Shown here in pieces: positions 40,692-49,823 of a stretch of DNA of 64,000 bases. Position 1 is the first letter of the stretch; each line of letters opens with the position of its first letter. The notes beneath the pieces are model-generated. The model was given only the letters and a program-made list of their open reading frames with translations. It made no database searches and was not told the origin of the DNA. The translations under genes were made by a program, and so were the position numbers. Source of the DNA: Streptomyces sp. CB01373 (GTDB taxonomy: Bacteria; Actinomycetota; Actinomycetes; Streptomycetales; Streptomycetaceae); assembly GCF_002803075.1 (NCBI RefSeq), contig NZ_NNBK01000006.1:186001-250000 (forward strand), read 5' to 3'.

Positions 40692-42656
40692 TCAGTCCTC
40701 GCTGGACGACGTGGGGAGCTTGGCCTGGATGAAGTCCATGACGGTGGAGTCGGTCAGCGTCGTGACATCTCCGAGCTGCCGGTTCTCCGCCACGTCACGC
40801 AGCAGGCGCCGCATGATCTTCCCGGAGCGGGTCTTGGGCAGCTCCGCCACCGGCAGGATCCGCTTGGGCTTGGCGATCGGGCCGAGGGTCGAACCGACGT
40901 GGTCGCGCAGCTCGCCGACCAGGTTCTCGGTCTCCGTGACCGCGCCGCGCAGGATCACGAAGGCGACGATCGCCTGTCCGGTGGTCTCGTCCGTCGCGCC
41001 GACCACGGCCGCCTCGGCGACCGACGGGTGGGAGACGAGGGCGGACTCGACCTCGGTGGTGGAGATGTTGTGTCCGGACACGAGCATCACGTCGTCCACG
41101 CGGCCGAGCAGCCAGATGTCGCCGTCGTCGTCCTTCTTGGCGCCGTCACCGGCGAAGTACCTGCCCTCGAACCGCGACCAGTAGGTGTCGATGAACCGCT
41201 GGTCGTCGCCCCAGATGGTGCGCAGCATCGACGGCCACGGCTCGGTGAGCACCAGGTAGCCACCGCCGCCGTCGGGCACCTCGTTCGCCTCGTCGTCCAC
41301 CACGGTGGCGGAGATGCCGGGCAGCGGCCGCTGGGCCGAGCCGGGCTTGGCGTCGGTCACCCCCGGCAGCGGGGAGATCATGATGCCGCCGGTCTCCGTC
41401 TGCCACCAGGTGTCGACGACCGGGGTGCGGTCGCCGCCGATGTTCTTGCGGTACCAGATCCACGCCTCCGGGTTGATCGGCTCACCGACCGATCCGAGGA
41501 TGCGCAGGGAGGACAGGTCGAACTTCGCGGGGATGTCGTCGCCCCACTTCATGAACGTACGGATCGCGGTCGGTGCCGTGTAGAGGATCGTCACGCCGTA
41601 CTTCTGCACGACCTCCCAGAAGCGGCCCTGGTGCGGGGTGTCCGGCGTGCCCTCGTACATGACCTGCGTCGCGCCGTTGGCCAGCGGTCCGTACACGATG
41701 TACGAGTGGCCGGTGACCCAGCCGACGTCGGCGGTGCACCAGAACACGTCGGTCTCCGGCTTGAGGTCGAAGACCGCCCAGTGCGTGTACGCGACCTGCG
41801 TGAGGTAGCCGCCGGAGGTGTGCAGGATGCCCTTCGGCTTCCCCGTGGTGCCCGAGGTGTACAGGATGAACAGCGGGTGCTCCGCATCGAACGCCTCCGG
41901 GGTGTGCTCGGCCGGCTGGCGGTCGACGATCTCGTGCCACCACAGGTCCCGGCCCTCGGTCCAGGCGACCTCCTGGCCGGTGCGGCGGACCACGAGCACG
42001 TGGTCGACGTTGTCCACGCGCCCGACCGCCTCGTCGACGGCCGGCTTGAGCGCGGACGGCTTGCCGCGGCGGTAACCGCCGTCGGCGGTGATCACGACCC
42101 GGGCGTCGGCGTCCTTGATGCGGGTGGCGAGCGCGTCCGCGGAGAAGCCGCCGAAGACCACCGAGTGCGTGGCACCGATCCTGGCGCAGGCCAGCATCGC
42201 GACCGCGGTCTCCGGGATCATCGGCATGTAGATCGCGACCCGGTCGCCCTTTCGGACGCCCAGTTCGAGCAGGGCGTTCGCGGCCTTGGAGACCTCGTCC
42301 TTGAGCTCGGCGTAGGTGATGGCGCGGTGGTCGCCGGGCTCACCCTCGAAGTGGATCGCGACCCGGTCGCCGTGTCCGGCCTCGACATGCCGGTCGACGC
42401 AGTTGTACGCCACGTTGAGCGTGCCGTCCTTGAACCACTTGGCGAACGGAGGGTTCGACCAGTCGAGCGTCTCGGTCGGCTCCACGGCCCAGGTCAGCCG
42501 GCGGGCCTGCTCCGCCCAGAAGCCGAGCCGGCCGGCCTCGGCCTGCTCGTACGCGTCCGACGTGACGTTGGCGTTCGCGGCCAGGTCGGCGGGCGGCGCG
42601 AAACGTCGCTCCTCCTTCAGGAGGTTGGAGAGTGAAGAACGCTCGTTGTCTGCCAT
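40692..42656 (-). CDS. acsA: Acetyl-CoA synthetase
   Basis: A 654-residue AMP-forming ligase of normal family length. Core motifs: [11 protein letters not shown] (P-loop), [26 protein letters not shown] and the acetylation site [12 protein letters not shown] with the catalytic Lys. It converts acetate to acetyl-CoA through acetyl-AMP. Lysine acetylation of the last motif is known to control the enzyme. A near-consensus DasR operator sits 17 bp upstream of the start codon, which would link acetate use to N-acetylglucosamine signalling. Confidence 0.97.
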   Translation of the reverse strand: MADNERSSLSNLLKEERRFAPPADLAANANVTSDAYEQAEAGRLGFWAEQARRLTWAVEPTETLDWSNPPFAKWFKDGTLNVAYNCVDRHVEAGHGDRVAIHFEGEPGDHRAITYAELKDEVSKAANALLELGVRKGDRVAIYMPMIPETAVAMLACARIGATHSVVFGGFSADALATRIKDADARVVITADGGYRRGKPSALKPAVDEAVGRVDNVDHVLVVRRTGQEVAWTEGRDLWWHEIVDRQPAEHTPEAFDAEHPLFILYTSGTTGKPKGILHTSGGYLTQVAYTHWAVFDLKPETDVFWCTADVGWVTGHSYIVYGPLANGATQVMYEGTPDTPHQGRFWEVVQKYGVTILYTAPTAIRTFMKWGDDIPAKFDLSSLRILGSVGEPINPEAWIWYRKNIGGDRTPVVDTWWQTETGGIMISPLPGVTDAKPGSAQRPLPGISATVVDDEANEVPDGGGGYLVLTEPWPSMLRTIWGDDQRFIDTYWSRFEGRYFAGDGAKKDDDGDIWLLGRVDDVMLVSGHNISTTEVESALVSHPSVAEAAVVGATDETTGQAIVAFVILRGAVTETENLVGELRDHVGSTLGPIAKPKRILPVAELPKTRSGKIMRRLLRDVAENRQLGDVTTLTDSTVMDFIQAKLPTSSSED

Positions 42657-42672
42657 CGTCGCACACCGTCCC

Positions 42673-42688
42673 AGTGGTTTAGACCAAT
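42673..42688. promoter_or_regulatory. DasR-responsive (dre) site at acsA
   Basis: AGTGGTTTAGACCAAT matches 14 of 16 positions of the dre consensus of the type AGTGGTCTAGACCACT. It lies just upstream of the acsA start codon, a position suited to repression. Confidence 0.7.
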
Positions 42689-42786
42689 TAATGCGCCCGA
42701 TTCTCCGAGGGCCCCAGGGTGTCGGTCAACCCCTCTTATCCTGACACCCGCTCATTCACGGGTCACGCGCGACGGTCCCCGGAGGT

Positions 42787-44430
42787 TCACTCCTGGACTC
42801 CTTTCTTGCTCAGCGCGCTCTGATTGTCACCGACCGCAAGGGAAGGTACCCCAGCCTGCGGCGTCTGTGTCACGTCGGTCCGGGTGAAGGATTCCGGGTG
42901 ACGACAGCCGCTGAGCTCGACCGAGCCGCCTTGAGCGGTGTGCGTCCGCTGCCAGTCCCGCAGTGACTCGTACGCCGCGTGATCCATGAACGAGCCGTCC
43001 AGCCGGACGACCACGGTGGTTCCCGGGGGCACGAGATGCAGGGCCCGGCTGAGCTGGGGCACCGCGAGGAACGTCAACTGCCCTCGTACCTCCAGGTGAT
43101 GGACTCCTTTCCGCTCTTCGTGCGTGATGCGGGTGCGGGCGAGGCGGCGCAGGGCGATGGCGACGGCTACGGCGATGCCGAGAGCCACGCCCTGCAGAAT
43201 GCCGAGGACCACCACGCCGAGAGCGGTGGCGGCGTACACCGGGGCCTCCCGGTGGCGGGTCACCGTGCGGATGTGGTGCGGGGACACCATCTGGAGGCCG
43301 ACAGCCATCACCAGGGCGGCGAGCGAGGCGAGCGGGACGAACTCCAGCACCGGGACCATCAGCAGCGCGGCGATCACCACGAGAAGGCCGTGCAGCATCG
43401 TGGAGTTCCGGCTCACGGCACCCGCGCGCACATTCGCCGTACTCCGCACGGCCACCCCGGCGACCGGCAGGCCACCGAGCGCGCCGGAGACGACGTTGGC
43501 GGCGCCCTGGCCGAGCAGTTCCCGGTCCAGGTCCGAGCGGCCGGCCCGGGGGGCCGGTCCCGCGCGGCCCGCGACCAGCTTGTCCACGGCGACTGCGCCG
43601 AGCAGCGACTGCACGCTGCATACCAGCGTGGTGCCGAGCACCGCGGCGACGAGCCCGAGCACCGGCCCCTGGGGCAGTCCGGCCAGGGCGTGACTGTGCC
43701 AGGACGGCAGATCGACCCTGGGCAGCACCAGCCCGGTGATGGAGGCGACGGCGGTGGCCGCGGCGACGGCGACGAGCGCGGCCGGCACCCTGCCCAGCAG
43801 GCGGCCCGGTCGGCCGGGCAGGCGTGGCCAGGACAGCAGCACCGCCAGGGTGAGCGCGCTCACCGCGAGGGCCGCCGGGTCGAGAGCGGTCAACTGGGCG
43901 GGTATGGCGCGGAGGTTGTCGATCACGGAGCTCTGCGGGCTGCCGCCGAGGGCGATGTGTACCTGGGCGACGGCGATGGTCACCCCGATCCCGGCGAGCA
44001 TGCCGTGCACGACGGCGGGGCTGACGGCGAGCGCGCCGCGGGCCACGCGCAGGCAGCCGAGGGCGAGTTGAGTGAGACCGGCGAGAACGGTGACCGCGCA
44101 GGTCGTACGCCATCCATAACGGTGAATCAGATCGGCGGTCACGACGGTGAGTCCGGCGGCGGGGCCGCTGACCTGGAGCGGTGAGCCGCCGAGCCGTCCG
44201 GCGACGAGTCCGCCCACGGCGGCGGCCACGAGGCCGGCCCGCAGCGGAGCGCCGGTGGCCAGGGCGATACCGAGGGAGAGGGGCAGAGCGATCAGGAAAA
44301 CCGCGACGGAGGCCGACACGTCGGCGCCCGCGAGGCGGAGGCGACGTCGGCGCCGGGGCGGGCTGTGGGGCGGGTGGGCACGCTCGGTGCGGGCGGACTT
44401 CGCGGTGTCGTCGGGGGCGCAGGCCGGCAT
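42787..44430 (-). CDS. SulP family anion transporter with STAS domain
   Basis: A 547-residue transporter. About 11-12 helices (residues 35-410) carry the SulP signatures GGSPLQVSGPAAGLTVV and NVVSGALGGLPVAGVAVRST. A C-terminal STAS domain of about 100 residues follows (HLEVRGQLTFLAVPQLSRAL). ATG 44430 follows GAGGAG; a longer frame to 44481 is not needed. Substrate could be sulfate or bicarbonate; no carbonic anhydrase domain is fused. It diverges from the deacetylase lipoprotein gene. Confidence 0.92.
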   Translation of the reverse strand: MPACAPDDTAKSARTERAHPPHSPPRRRRRLRLAGADVSASVAVFLIALPLSLGIALATGAPLRAGLVAAAVGGLVAGRLGGSPLQVSGPAAGLTVVTADLIHRYGWRTTCAVTVLAGLTQLALGCLRVARGALAVSPAVVHGMLAGIGVTIAVAQVHIALGGSPQSSVIDNLRAIPAQLTALDPAALAVSALTLAVLLSWPRLPGRPGRLLGRVPAALVAVAAATAVASITGLVLPRVDLPSWHSHALAGLPQGPVLGLVAAVLGTTLVCSVQSLLGAVAVDKLVAGRAGPAPRAGRSDLDRELLGQGAANVVSGALGGLPVAGVAVRSTANVRAGAVSRNSTMLHGLLVVIAALLMVPVLEFVPLASLAALVMAVGLQMVSPHHIRTVTRHREAPVYAATALGVVVLGILQGVALGIAVAVAIALRRLARTRITHEERKGVHHLEVRGQLTFLAVPQLSRALHLVPPGTTVVVRLDGSFMDHAAYESLRDWQRTHTAQGGSVELSGCRHPESFTRTDVTQTPQAGVPSLAVGDNQSALSKKGVQE

Positions 44431-44733
44431 GTTCACCGTCTCCTCGGGATGGCGCGGGCGCGGAACTGGCGGCTGAATCAAAGGGATTCAGCGGGAACGG
44501 CGGATTCAAAGATTGGTAAAGCAATCGTAATGCCGCGTAAAGCCCATGCCTAGACTGTCTGCTCAAACGGGGCAGCAAATCACCTCGTCGAGTGAAGTGG
44601 GCTTTTTATCGGCTTGTCCTACTAATTCCTTCTCCGGTCCGTGCGATCTTGACGGCGCTGTCGGCCCGTCCGGCACATCACCAGCACACGCCGTCTCGGC
44701 GTTGGACGAGAGAAGGAAGAAGGTGGGCGGAAC

Positions 44734-45993
44734 ATGGCCGTCACCCAGAGGATCGCCGTGGGCGTCGCCGTCGCCGCGGTCTGCGCCTCGTCGCTCGCGG
44801 GTTGCGCGAGCGACGAGGCGCCGAGGCAGGGCGCGCCCGGCGCCCCGCAGAAGGGCCCGCAACTGCCCGGCAGTGTCGTCCGCCTGATCGGCGACGGGTC
44901 CACCGCGTACACCGGCGCGCAGCCGCACCTGCCCAGGCCGGAGCGGCTCAAGGCCGGTGAGAAGCCGCCGCAGTTCGTCGTGTTCTCCTGGGACGGGGCC
45001 GGGGAGGACAGTCAGAAGCTGTTCTCCCGCTTCCGCCAGGTGGCCAAGGCCAACAACGCGACCATGACCTTCTTCCTCAGCGGCGTGTACCTGCTCCCGC
45101 AGGAGAAGCGTGACCTGTACCGGCCGCCGCAGCACGCCGCCGGCAGCTCCGAAATCGGCTTCAATGACGCGCAGGGCATCGCCGACACGGTCGAGCAGGC
45201 ACGGCTGGCTTGGCTGGAGGGCAATGAGATCGGCACCCACTTCAACGGTCACTTCTGCGGCCCCGACGGCGGGGTCGGAAATTGGTCGGTCGACGAGTGG
45301 AAGAGCGAGATCTCCCAGGCCAAGCAGTTCGTGAAGACCTGGAAGACCAATACAGGCATGAAGAGCGCCGCCTCGCTGCCCTTCGACTACGACAAGGAGC
45401 TCATCGGCGGCCGCACCCCGTGCCTGGAGGGCCAGAAGAACTTCGTCAAGGCGGCGAGCCGGCTGGGCTTCCGTTACGACAGCAGCGGCGTCAACAACCA
45501 GGAGTGGCCCAAGAAGAAGGACGGCCTGTGGGACCTGTCGATGCAGCTGGTGCCCTTCCCCGGGCACACCTTCGAGCAGCTGACCATGGACTACAACTTC
45601 ATGGTCAACCAGTCCGGCACGCAGACCCAGGGCGACCCCGCGAAGTTCGGCTACTGGGGCAACCAGATGCGTGACGGCCTGCTCAAGGGCTTCCAGCGGG
45701 CCTACGACGGCAACCGCGCCCCGCTGGTGATCGGCAACCACTTCGAGTCCTGGAACGGCGGCACCTACATGCGCGCCGTCGAGGACGTCGTGAAGCAGGT
45801 GTGCAACAAGCCCGACGTGCGCTGCGTCTCCTTCCACCAGCTGGCCGACTGGCTGGACGCCCAGGACCCGCGGACCCTCGACCGGCTGCGGACCCTCGAG
45901 GTCGGCGAGGCCCCGAGGCAGGGCTGGGCGTCCTTCCTCTCGTCACGCCCGGCCCCGGCCCCCAAGGGCGTGCCCGGCGCGCCCAAGCCGTAG
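44734..45993 (+). CDS. Lipoprotein, polysaccharide-deacetylase-like fold
   Basis: A 419-residue protein with a signal sequence and lipobox (SSLAGC, lipidation at Cys23 or so). The mature part resembles NodB-type polysaccharide deacetylases: FVVFSWDGAGED at the first metal-motif position (TFDDG-like), NEIGTHFNGHFCG at the second (H-x3-H), and a late NHFESWNGG/SFHQLADWL region. The first Asp is kept but the pair is not DD. It may act on cell-wall polymers outside the membrane, possibly without full activity. Conserved in Streptomyces near acsA. GAAGGAAGAAGG precedes the start. Confidence 0.85.
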   Translation: MAVTQRIAVGVAVAAVCASSLAGCASDEAPRQGAPGAPQKGPQLPGSVVRLIGDGSTAYTGAQPHLPRPERLKAGEKPPQFVVFSWDGAGEDSQKLFSRFRQVAKANNATMTFFLSGVYLLPQEKRDLYRPPQHAAGSSEIGFNDAQGIADTVEQARLAWLEGNEIGTHFNGHFCGPDGGVGNWSVDEWKSEISQAKQFVKTWKTNTGMKSAASLPFDYDKELIGGRTPCLEGQKNFVKAASRLGFRYDSSGVNNQEWPKKKDGLWDLSMQLVPFPGHTFEQLTMDYNFMVNQSGTQTQGDPAKFGYWGNQMRDGLLKGFQRAYDGNRAPLVIGNHFESWNGGTYMRAVEDVVKQVCNKPDVRCVSFHQLADWLDAQDPRTLDRLRTLEVGEAPRQGWASFLSSRPAPAPKGVPGAPKP

Positions 45994-46090
45994 CGGCACT
46001 CCAAGCCGTGGCGGGCCGGTGGGTCGTGCCGGGGCTCCACGCCGGGGCGGGAGTCACGGCCGCTGCTGGGCCTCGGGCCCGTGGCGGGAC

Positions 46091-47071
46091 TCACGCCGGG
46101 GCGGTGACACCCTCGCCGAGGACGAAGCCGGGGTCGATCTGGGCCGCGAGGTCGACCCCGGTCCGCTCGTTTCCCCACGAGGCGGCGTTCTTCAGGTGGA
46201 AGTGCACCATCTGGCGGGTGTAGCGGTCCCAGTCGCGCAGCTCGTAGGTGGCGTCGGCGGCGACCTGGAGCATGCGCAGGGCGCGGCGGTTGGCGTCCTC
46301 CAGGAACTCGAACCGGGGCGGCCGGCCCTTCTCCATGGCGCGCACCCAGTCTGAGTGCCCGACGGTCACGAGCAGGTCGTCCCCGACCTCGGCGCGCAGG
46401 AAGTCGAGGTCGTCCCGGCCCTGCACCTTGTTGCCGACGACGCGCAGCACGACCCCGTAGTCACGGGCGTACTCCTTGTACTGGCGGTAGACGGAGACCC
46501 CCTTCCGAGTCGGCTCGGCGACGAGGAACGTGATGTCGAAGCGGGTGAACATGCCGGAGGCGAAGGAGTCCGAGCCCGCCGTCATGTCGACCACGGCGTA
46601 CTCGTCGCGGCTGTCCACCAGGTGGTTCAGAAACAGCTCCACCGCCCCGGTCTTGGAGTGGTAGCAGGCGACCCCCAGGTCGGCGTCCGTGAAGGGGCCG
46701 GTGACCATCAAACGGACGGCCGCGCCGTCGAGTTCCACCGGGTGCGCGCAGGCGTCGTAGAGCGGGTTGTCCTCGCACAGGCGCAGCAGGCGCGAGCCCT
46801 CGCCCGGCGGGGTCGTCTTGATCATCGTCTCGGCGGAGGTGATGCGCGGGTTGGTGCCGCGCAGGCAGTCCTTGATCAGCGGCAGATGGTCGCCCATCGC
46901 CGGCAGTGTGGCGGACTGCATCTCCTCCAGGCCGAGCGCGGCCCCCAGATGCTGGTTGATGTCGGCGTCGATCGCGACGACGGGCGCGCCGGTGGCCGCG
47001 AGATGCCGGATGAACAGGGAGGACAGAGTGGTCTTGCCGCTGCCGCCCTTCCCGACGAAAGCAATTTTCAT
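46091..47071 (-). CDS. CooC/MinD-type ATPase
   Basis: A 326-residue P-loop ATPase of the SIMIBI class. The deviant Walker A GKGGSGKTTLSSLF lies at residues 7-20, IDADINQHLGAALG follows, and VVDMTAGSDSFASGMF is the switch II region. CooC-like proteins insert nickel or handle cofactors; MinD-like proteins position complexes. No nickel enzyme is nearby. It is divergent by 100 bp from a Fic-like gene, an arrangement found in Streptomyces generally, so the two may act together. Confidence 0.88.
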   Translation of the reverse strand: MKIAFVGKGGSGKTTLSSLFIRHLAATGAPVVAIDADINQHLGAALGLEEMQSATLPAMGDHLPLIKDCLRGTNPRITSAETMIKTTPPGEGSRLLRLCEDNPLYDACAHPVELDGAAVRLMVTGPFTDADLGVACYHSKTGAVELFLNHLVDSRDEYAVVDMTAGSDSFASGMFTRFDITFLVAEPTRKGVSVYRQYKEYARDYGVVLRVVGNKVQGRDDLDFLRAEVGDDLLVTVGHSDWVRAMEKGRPPRFEFLEDANRRALRMLQVAADATYELRDWDRYTRQMVHFHLKNAASWGNERTGVDLAAQIDPGFVLGEGVTAPA

Positions 47072-47171
47072 GTTCACGAAGCGTAGCGACTCGATTGCTG
47101 AGCGTGTAGAGGTGCGTGAAGAAGACCACTCCATCGTGGGGCGGAGTGCTCGGGCCCGTAGGGTCTTACTC

Positions 47172-48035
47172 ATGAGTACGACAGGCGCGACCGCCGAGCC
47201 TCCGCCGAGCTCTCGCACGAGCTCGAACAGGCAGGACCCCCTTGCGGCCCTGGGTGCGCTGCCCGGTGTGGCCGAGTCCGTGGAGTCCGTACGCAAGGCC
47301 GTGGACCGGGTGTACGGGCACCGGGTCATGCGGCGCAGGAGCAACGAGGTCACCTCCGAGGCGGCGCTGCGCGCTGCGCGCGGCTCCGGGGCGCTGTCCG
47401 GTGCGGACTGGGCCCTGGAGGAGGTGCGGCGCCGCTCCGACTTCAGCGGTGACGACGAGGCGCGGGTGATGGGCGCCGCCCTGAGGCTGACGGCCGAGGC
47501 CGGGCAACTGCTGTCCATCTGGCGGCAGTCGCCCCTGCGGGTGCTGGCCCGGTTGCACCTGGTCGCCGCCGCGAGCCAGGAGGACGCGGTCGGGCGGCCG
47601 CGCCAGGCGGGTGAGAGTGTCGACGAGCCGCTGATCGAACTGGCGCCGCCGAGCGCCGATGAGGTCTCCGGGCGCCTGGAGGGGCTGTCGGAACTGATCA
47701 TCGCCGGCGGCTCCGCGCCCGCCCTGGTGACGGCGGCCGTGGTGCACGGCGAGCTTCTGGCGCTGCGGCCCTTCGTCTCCCGCAACGGGCTGATCGCCCG
47801 GGCGGCCGAGCGCATCGTCCTGGTCGGCAGCGGTCTCGACCCCAAGTCGGTCTGCCCCGCCGAGGTCGGCCACGCCGAACTGGGCCGCGCGGCCTACCTG
47901 GCCGCCCTCGACGGCTATGTCTCAGGGACCCCGGAGGGCATGGCGGCCTGGATCGCCCACTGCGCCAGGGCGGTGGAACTGGGAGCGCGCGAGTCCACAG
48001 CGGTGTGTGAGGCGCTTCAGCGCGGGGCGGCGTGA
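47172..48035 (+). CDS. Fic-domain protein with degenerate active site
   Basis: A 287-residue, all-helical protein matching the Fic/DOC fold. The active-site helix reads RPFVSRNGLIAR (residues 199-210), where the Fic consensus is HPFx(D/E)GN(G/K)RxxR. His is replaced by Arg199, the acid by Ser203, the Gly by Arg204, and the first Arg by Leu207. With the catalytic His missing it is unlikely to transfer AMP. A binding or regulatory role is more probable. It pairs with the divergent CooC-like ATPase gene. A hairpin terminator follows the stop. Confidence 0.82.
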   Translation: MSTTGATAEPPPSSRTSSNRQDPLAALGALPGVAESVESVRKAVDRVYGHRVMRRRSNEVTSEAALRAARGSGALSGADWALEEVRRRSDFSGDDEARVMGAALRLTAEAGQLLSIWRQSPLRVLARLHLVAAASQEDAVGRPRQAGESVDEPLIELAPPSADEVSGRLEGLSELIIAGGSAPALVTAAVVHGELLALRPFVSRNGLIARAAERIVLVGSGLDPKSVCPAEVGHAELGRAAYLAALDGYVSGTPEGMAAWIAHCARAVELGARESTAVCEALQRGAA

Positions 48036-48054
48036 CGGACCCGGACACAGGGTT

Positions 48055-48082
48055 GCGGCGGTACGAGAACTCGTACCGCCGC
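48055..48082 (+). terminator. Terminator after Fic-like gene
   Basis: GCGGCGGTACGAG (48055-48067) is a perfect inverse complement of 48070-48082 around a tight loop, 20 bp after the stop codon. Confidence 0.8.
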
Positions 48083-48084
48083 TG

Positions 48085-48210
48085 GCATGAGCATCGAGTT
48101 ACCAAGCGTCCTCGATATGTCGCCCATCAGGCCGGGAACTTTGCCCGTCACCTGGTGCGGCTGGCCCGTAATCGACGGGTCGACGTCGCGTGGGTGCCCG
48201 GTGTTCATGC
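48085..48210 (+). ncRNA. Probable 6S-like RNA (scr3559 locus)
   Basis: In S. coelicolor the 6S-like RNA scr3559 lies between the orthologues of the Fic-like and HAD genes flanking this gap. Here the interval has little codon bias and can fold: a closing stem GCATGAGCA (48085-48093) with TGTTCATGC (48202-48210), and an inner hairpin CATCAGG (48125-48131) with CCTGGTG (48151-48157) capped by CGGG/CCCG. A rod with an internal open region fits 6S RNA, which binds RNA polymerase holoenzyme. Exact ends and strand are not determined; the locus assignment rests on memory of published work. Confidence 0.5.
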
Positions 48211-48406
48211 TCGGTCCGTGGGGCCAATAGCGCTGTTAAAGGTGATCCTTGCGGATGTCCTTCGGTCTCGCGGGCCGTCGAGTCCTTTGTACTGCAAGCG
48301 GGGTACAAGCGGAACCCCCGGCTGCACTTCTTTACTTTCAGGTTCAAACAGGAGCTAAACGGGCGCGCTGGTGCCGTGCGGCATTTCAAGGCGGCCGAGC
48401 GGCGGA
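48211..48406. other. Spacer between 6S-like RNA and HAD gene
   Basis: No gene. A 6-bp inverted repeat TTGTAC (48287-48292) and GTACAA (48303-48308) is the only structure seen. Part of this region may belong to the RNA gene or its promoter. Confidence 0.4.
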
Positions 48407-49240
48407 TCAGGCGATCGAGTTCCGGCGCCGACTCGTGTACCAGACGAGTCCCGCGGTGGCCGCCGCCGCGCCTATGGCTGCCATCGCGACCAGAGCCGGA
48501 CGCGGCGGCACCGAGAAGGCGGGCAGCCGCTGCTTGAGCCGCACCGGCCGGTGGAAGTCGAGAACCGGCCACGCACGCGCGACGGCCTCCCGGCGCAGCG
48601 CCCGGTCGGGGTTCACGGCGTGCGGATGCCCGACCGACTCCAGCATCGGCAGATCGGTCACCGAGTCGCTGTAGGCGTAGCAGCGGCTGAGGTCGTACCC
48701 CTCGGACTCGGCCAGCTCGCGGATCGCCTCCGCCTTCGTCGGGCCGTAGGCGTAGTACTCCACCTCGCCGGTGAAGCAGCCGTCCTCTCCCACCACCATC
48801 CGGGTGGCCACCACGCGGTCCGCGCCCAGCAGTTCGCCGATCGGCTCGACCACCTCCGCGCCCGAGGTGGACACGATGACCACGTCGCGGCCGGCGGTGT
48901 GATGCTCCTCGATGAGGGAAGCGGCCTCGTCGTAGATGATCGGGTCGATCAGGTCGTGCAGCGTCTCGGCGACGATCTCCTTGACCTGCCGCACGTTCCA
49001 GCCGCGGCACAGCGCGGACAGGTACTCGCGCATGCGCTCCATCTGGTCGTGGTCGGCGCCGCCGGCGAGGAAGACGAACTGGGCGTACGCCGTTCGCAAC
49101 ACGGCCCTGCGGTTGATCAGTCCGCCTTGGTAGAACGACTTGCTGAAGGTGAGCGTGCTCGACTTCGCAATGACCGTCTTGTCCAGATCGAAGAAGGCCG
49201 CTGTGCGGGGCAAGGAGTGGTTTTCCACGCCCCTGAGCAT
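48407..49240 (-). CDS. HAD-superfamily phosphatase, morphological differentiation-associated type
   Basis: A 277-residue HAD hydrolase (SerB-like subfamily IB). Motif I is FFDLDKTVIA with the nucleophile Asp, motif II VVIVSTSGAE, and motif III/IV YAYSDSVTDLPML. The C-terminus has one membrane helix (ALVAMAAIGAAAATAGLVWY) and a basic tail, so the enzyme is membrane tethered with a cytoplasmic domain. The S. coelicolor orthologue is annotated as differentiation-associated, as I recall. ATG 49240 was chosen; a GTG four codons in is also possible. It diverges from the Tad operon. Confidence 0.9.
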   Translation of the reverse strand: MLRGVENHSLPRTAAFFDLDKTVIAKSSTLTFSKSFYQGGLINRRAVLRTAYAQFVFLAGGADHDQMERMREYLSALCRGWNVRQVKEIVAETLHDLIDPIIYDEAASLIEEHHTAGRDVVIVSTSGAEVVEPIGELLGADRVVATRMVVGEDGCFTGEVEYYAYGPTKAEAIRELAESEGYDLSRCYAYSDSVTDLPMLESVGHPHAVNPDRALRREAVARAWPVLDFHRPVRLKQRLPAFSVPPRPALVAMAAIGAAAATAGLVWYTSRRRNSIA

Positions 49241-49823
49241 AGGGGCAGCCCATTCGGCGTAAGGTTGGCGTGTGGGTTTGCCTGAGAAGGCTCTCGGGTA
49301 CACCATGGAAGTCACGGATCGTTCGCGACCGTGCCAACGCGGTCCGACTCCTCCCCCCCCCGAGTCGGCCGTGAAGACGACCCCCGCTCTCCCCCCCGGC
49401 GGGGGTCGTCGCATGTCCGGGTGGGTTTCTCCCTTTCTGTCCGTGGTTGCCGACCCGAATCGGCCGCATCACGCGGGTTTGGGTCATCTCCATGATCTGT
49501 CACCGTGCGTAGTTGTGTCGCTGCTCTGTGGAAGTCGCACGGGAGCCAGTACACGGGTCACCGGTATGGGTGACGGCGATATTCACAGCCATCGAGTCGT
49601 CCACAGTTTTTGACCAAGATCCACACGATTTTCCGGATCACTGCACCGTGATTCCGACGCGCACCGCTCCCGGCGAGTTCTTGGCCGGTTCCGATTGTCC
49701 GGGCGCGTGCGGCCGGTTCCGTATCGGCCGCCCAAAGGAAGGCCGATCGCCGGTTCTTCTCATGTTCGGGATTCGCGGGGCCGCACGGGCCACGCGCAAG
49801 AAGCAGCGAAGGGGGTCCGACCC
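49241..49823. other. Long divergent region with C-loop hairpins
   Basis: 583 bp without a convincing gene. Two adjacent stem-loops have loops made almost only of C: 49344-49350 with 49362-49368, and 49376-49387 with 49399-49410. The rest is moderate in G+C and must hold the promoters of the HAD gene and the Tad operon. The TTGACC near 49611 could be a -35 box, but no good -10 box follows. Confidence 0.5.

Noticed and set aside
39648..42635. 995-codon plus-strand frame opposite nhaA and acsA
   Set aside because: It spans two real minus-strand genes and their intergenic gap and has no family features; a high-G+C artefact.
48032..48358. 108-codon plus-strand frame overlapping the Fic gene stop by GTGA
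   Set aside because: It crosses a perfect hairpin terminator, has poor codon bias and a TTA codon, and overlaps the structured RNA region.
49344..49410. CRISPR or simple repeat array
   Set aside because: There are only two unlike stems with C-rich loops and no repeated spacer pattern.
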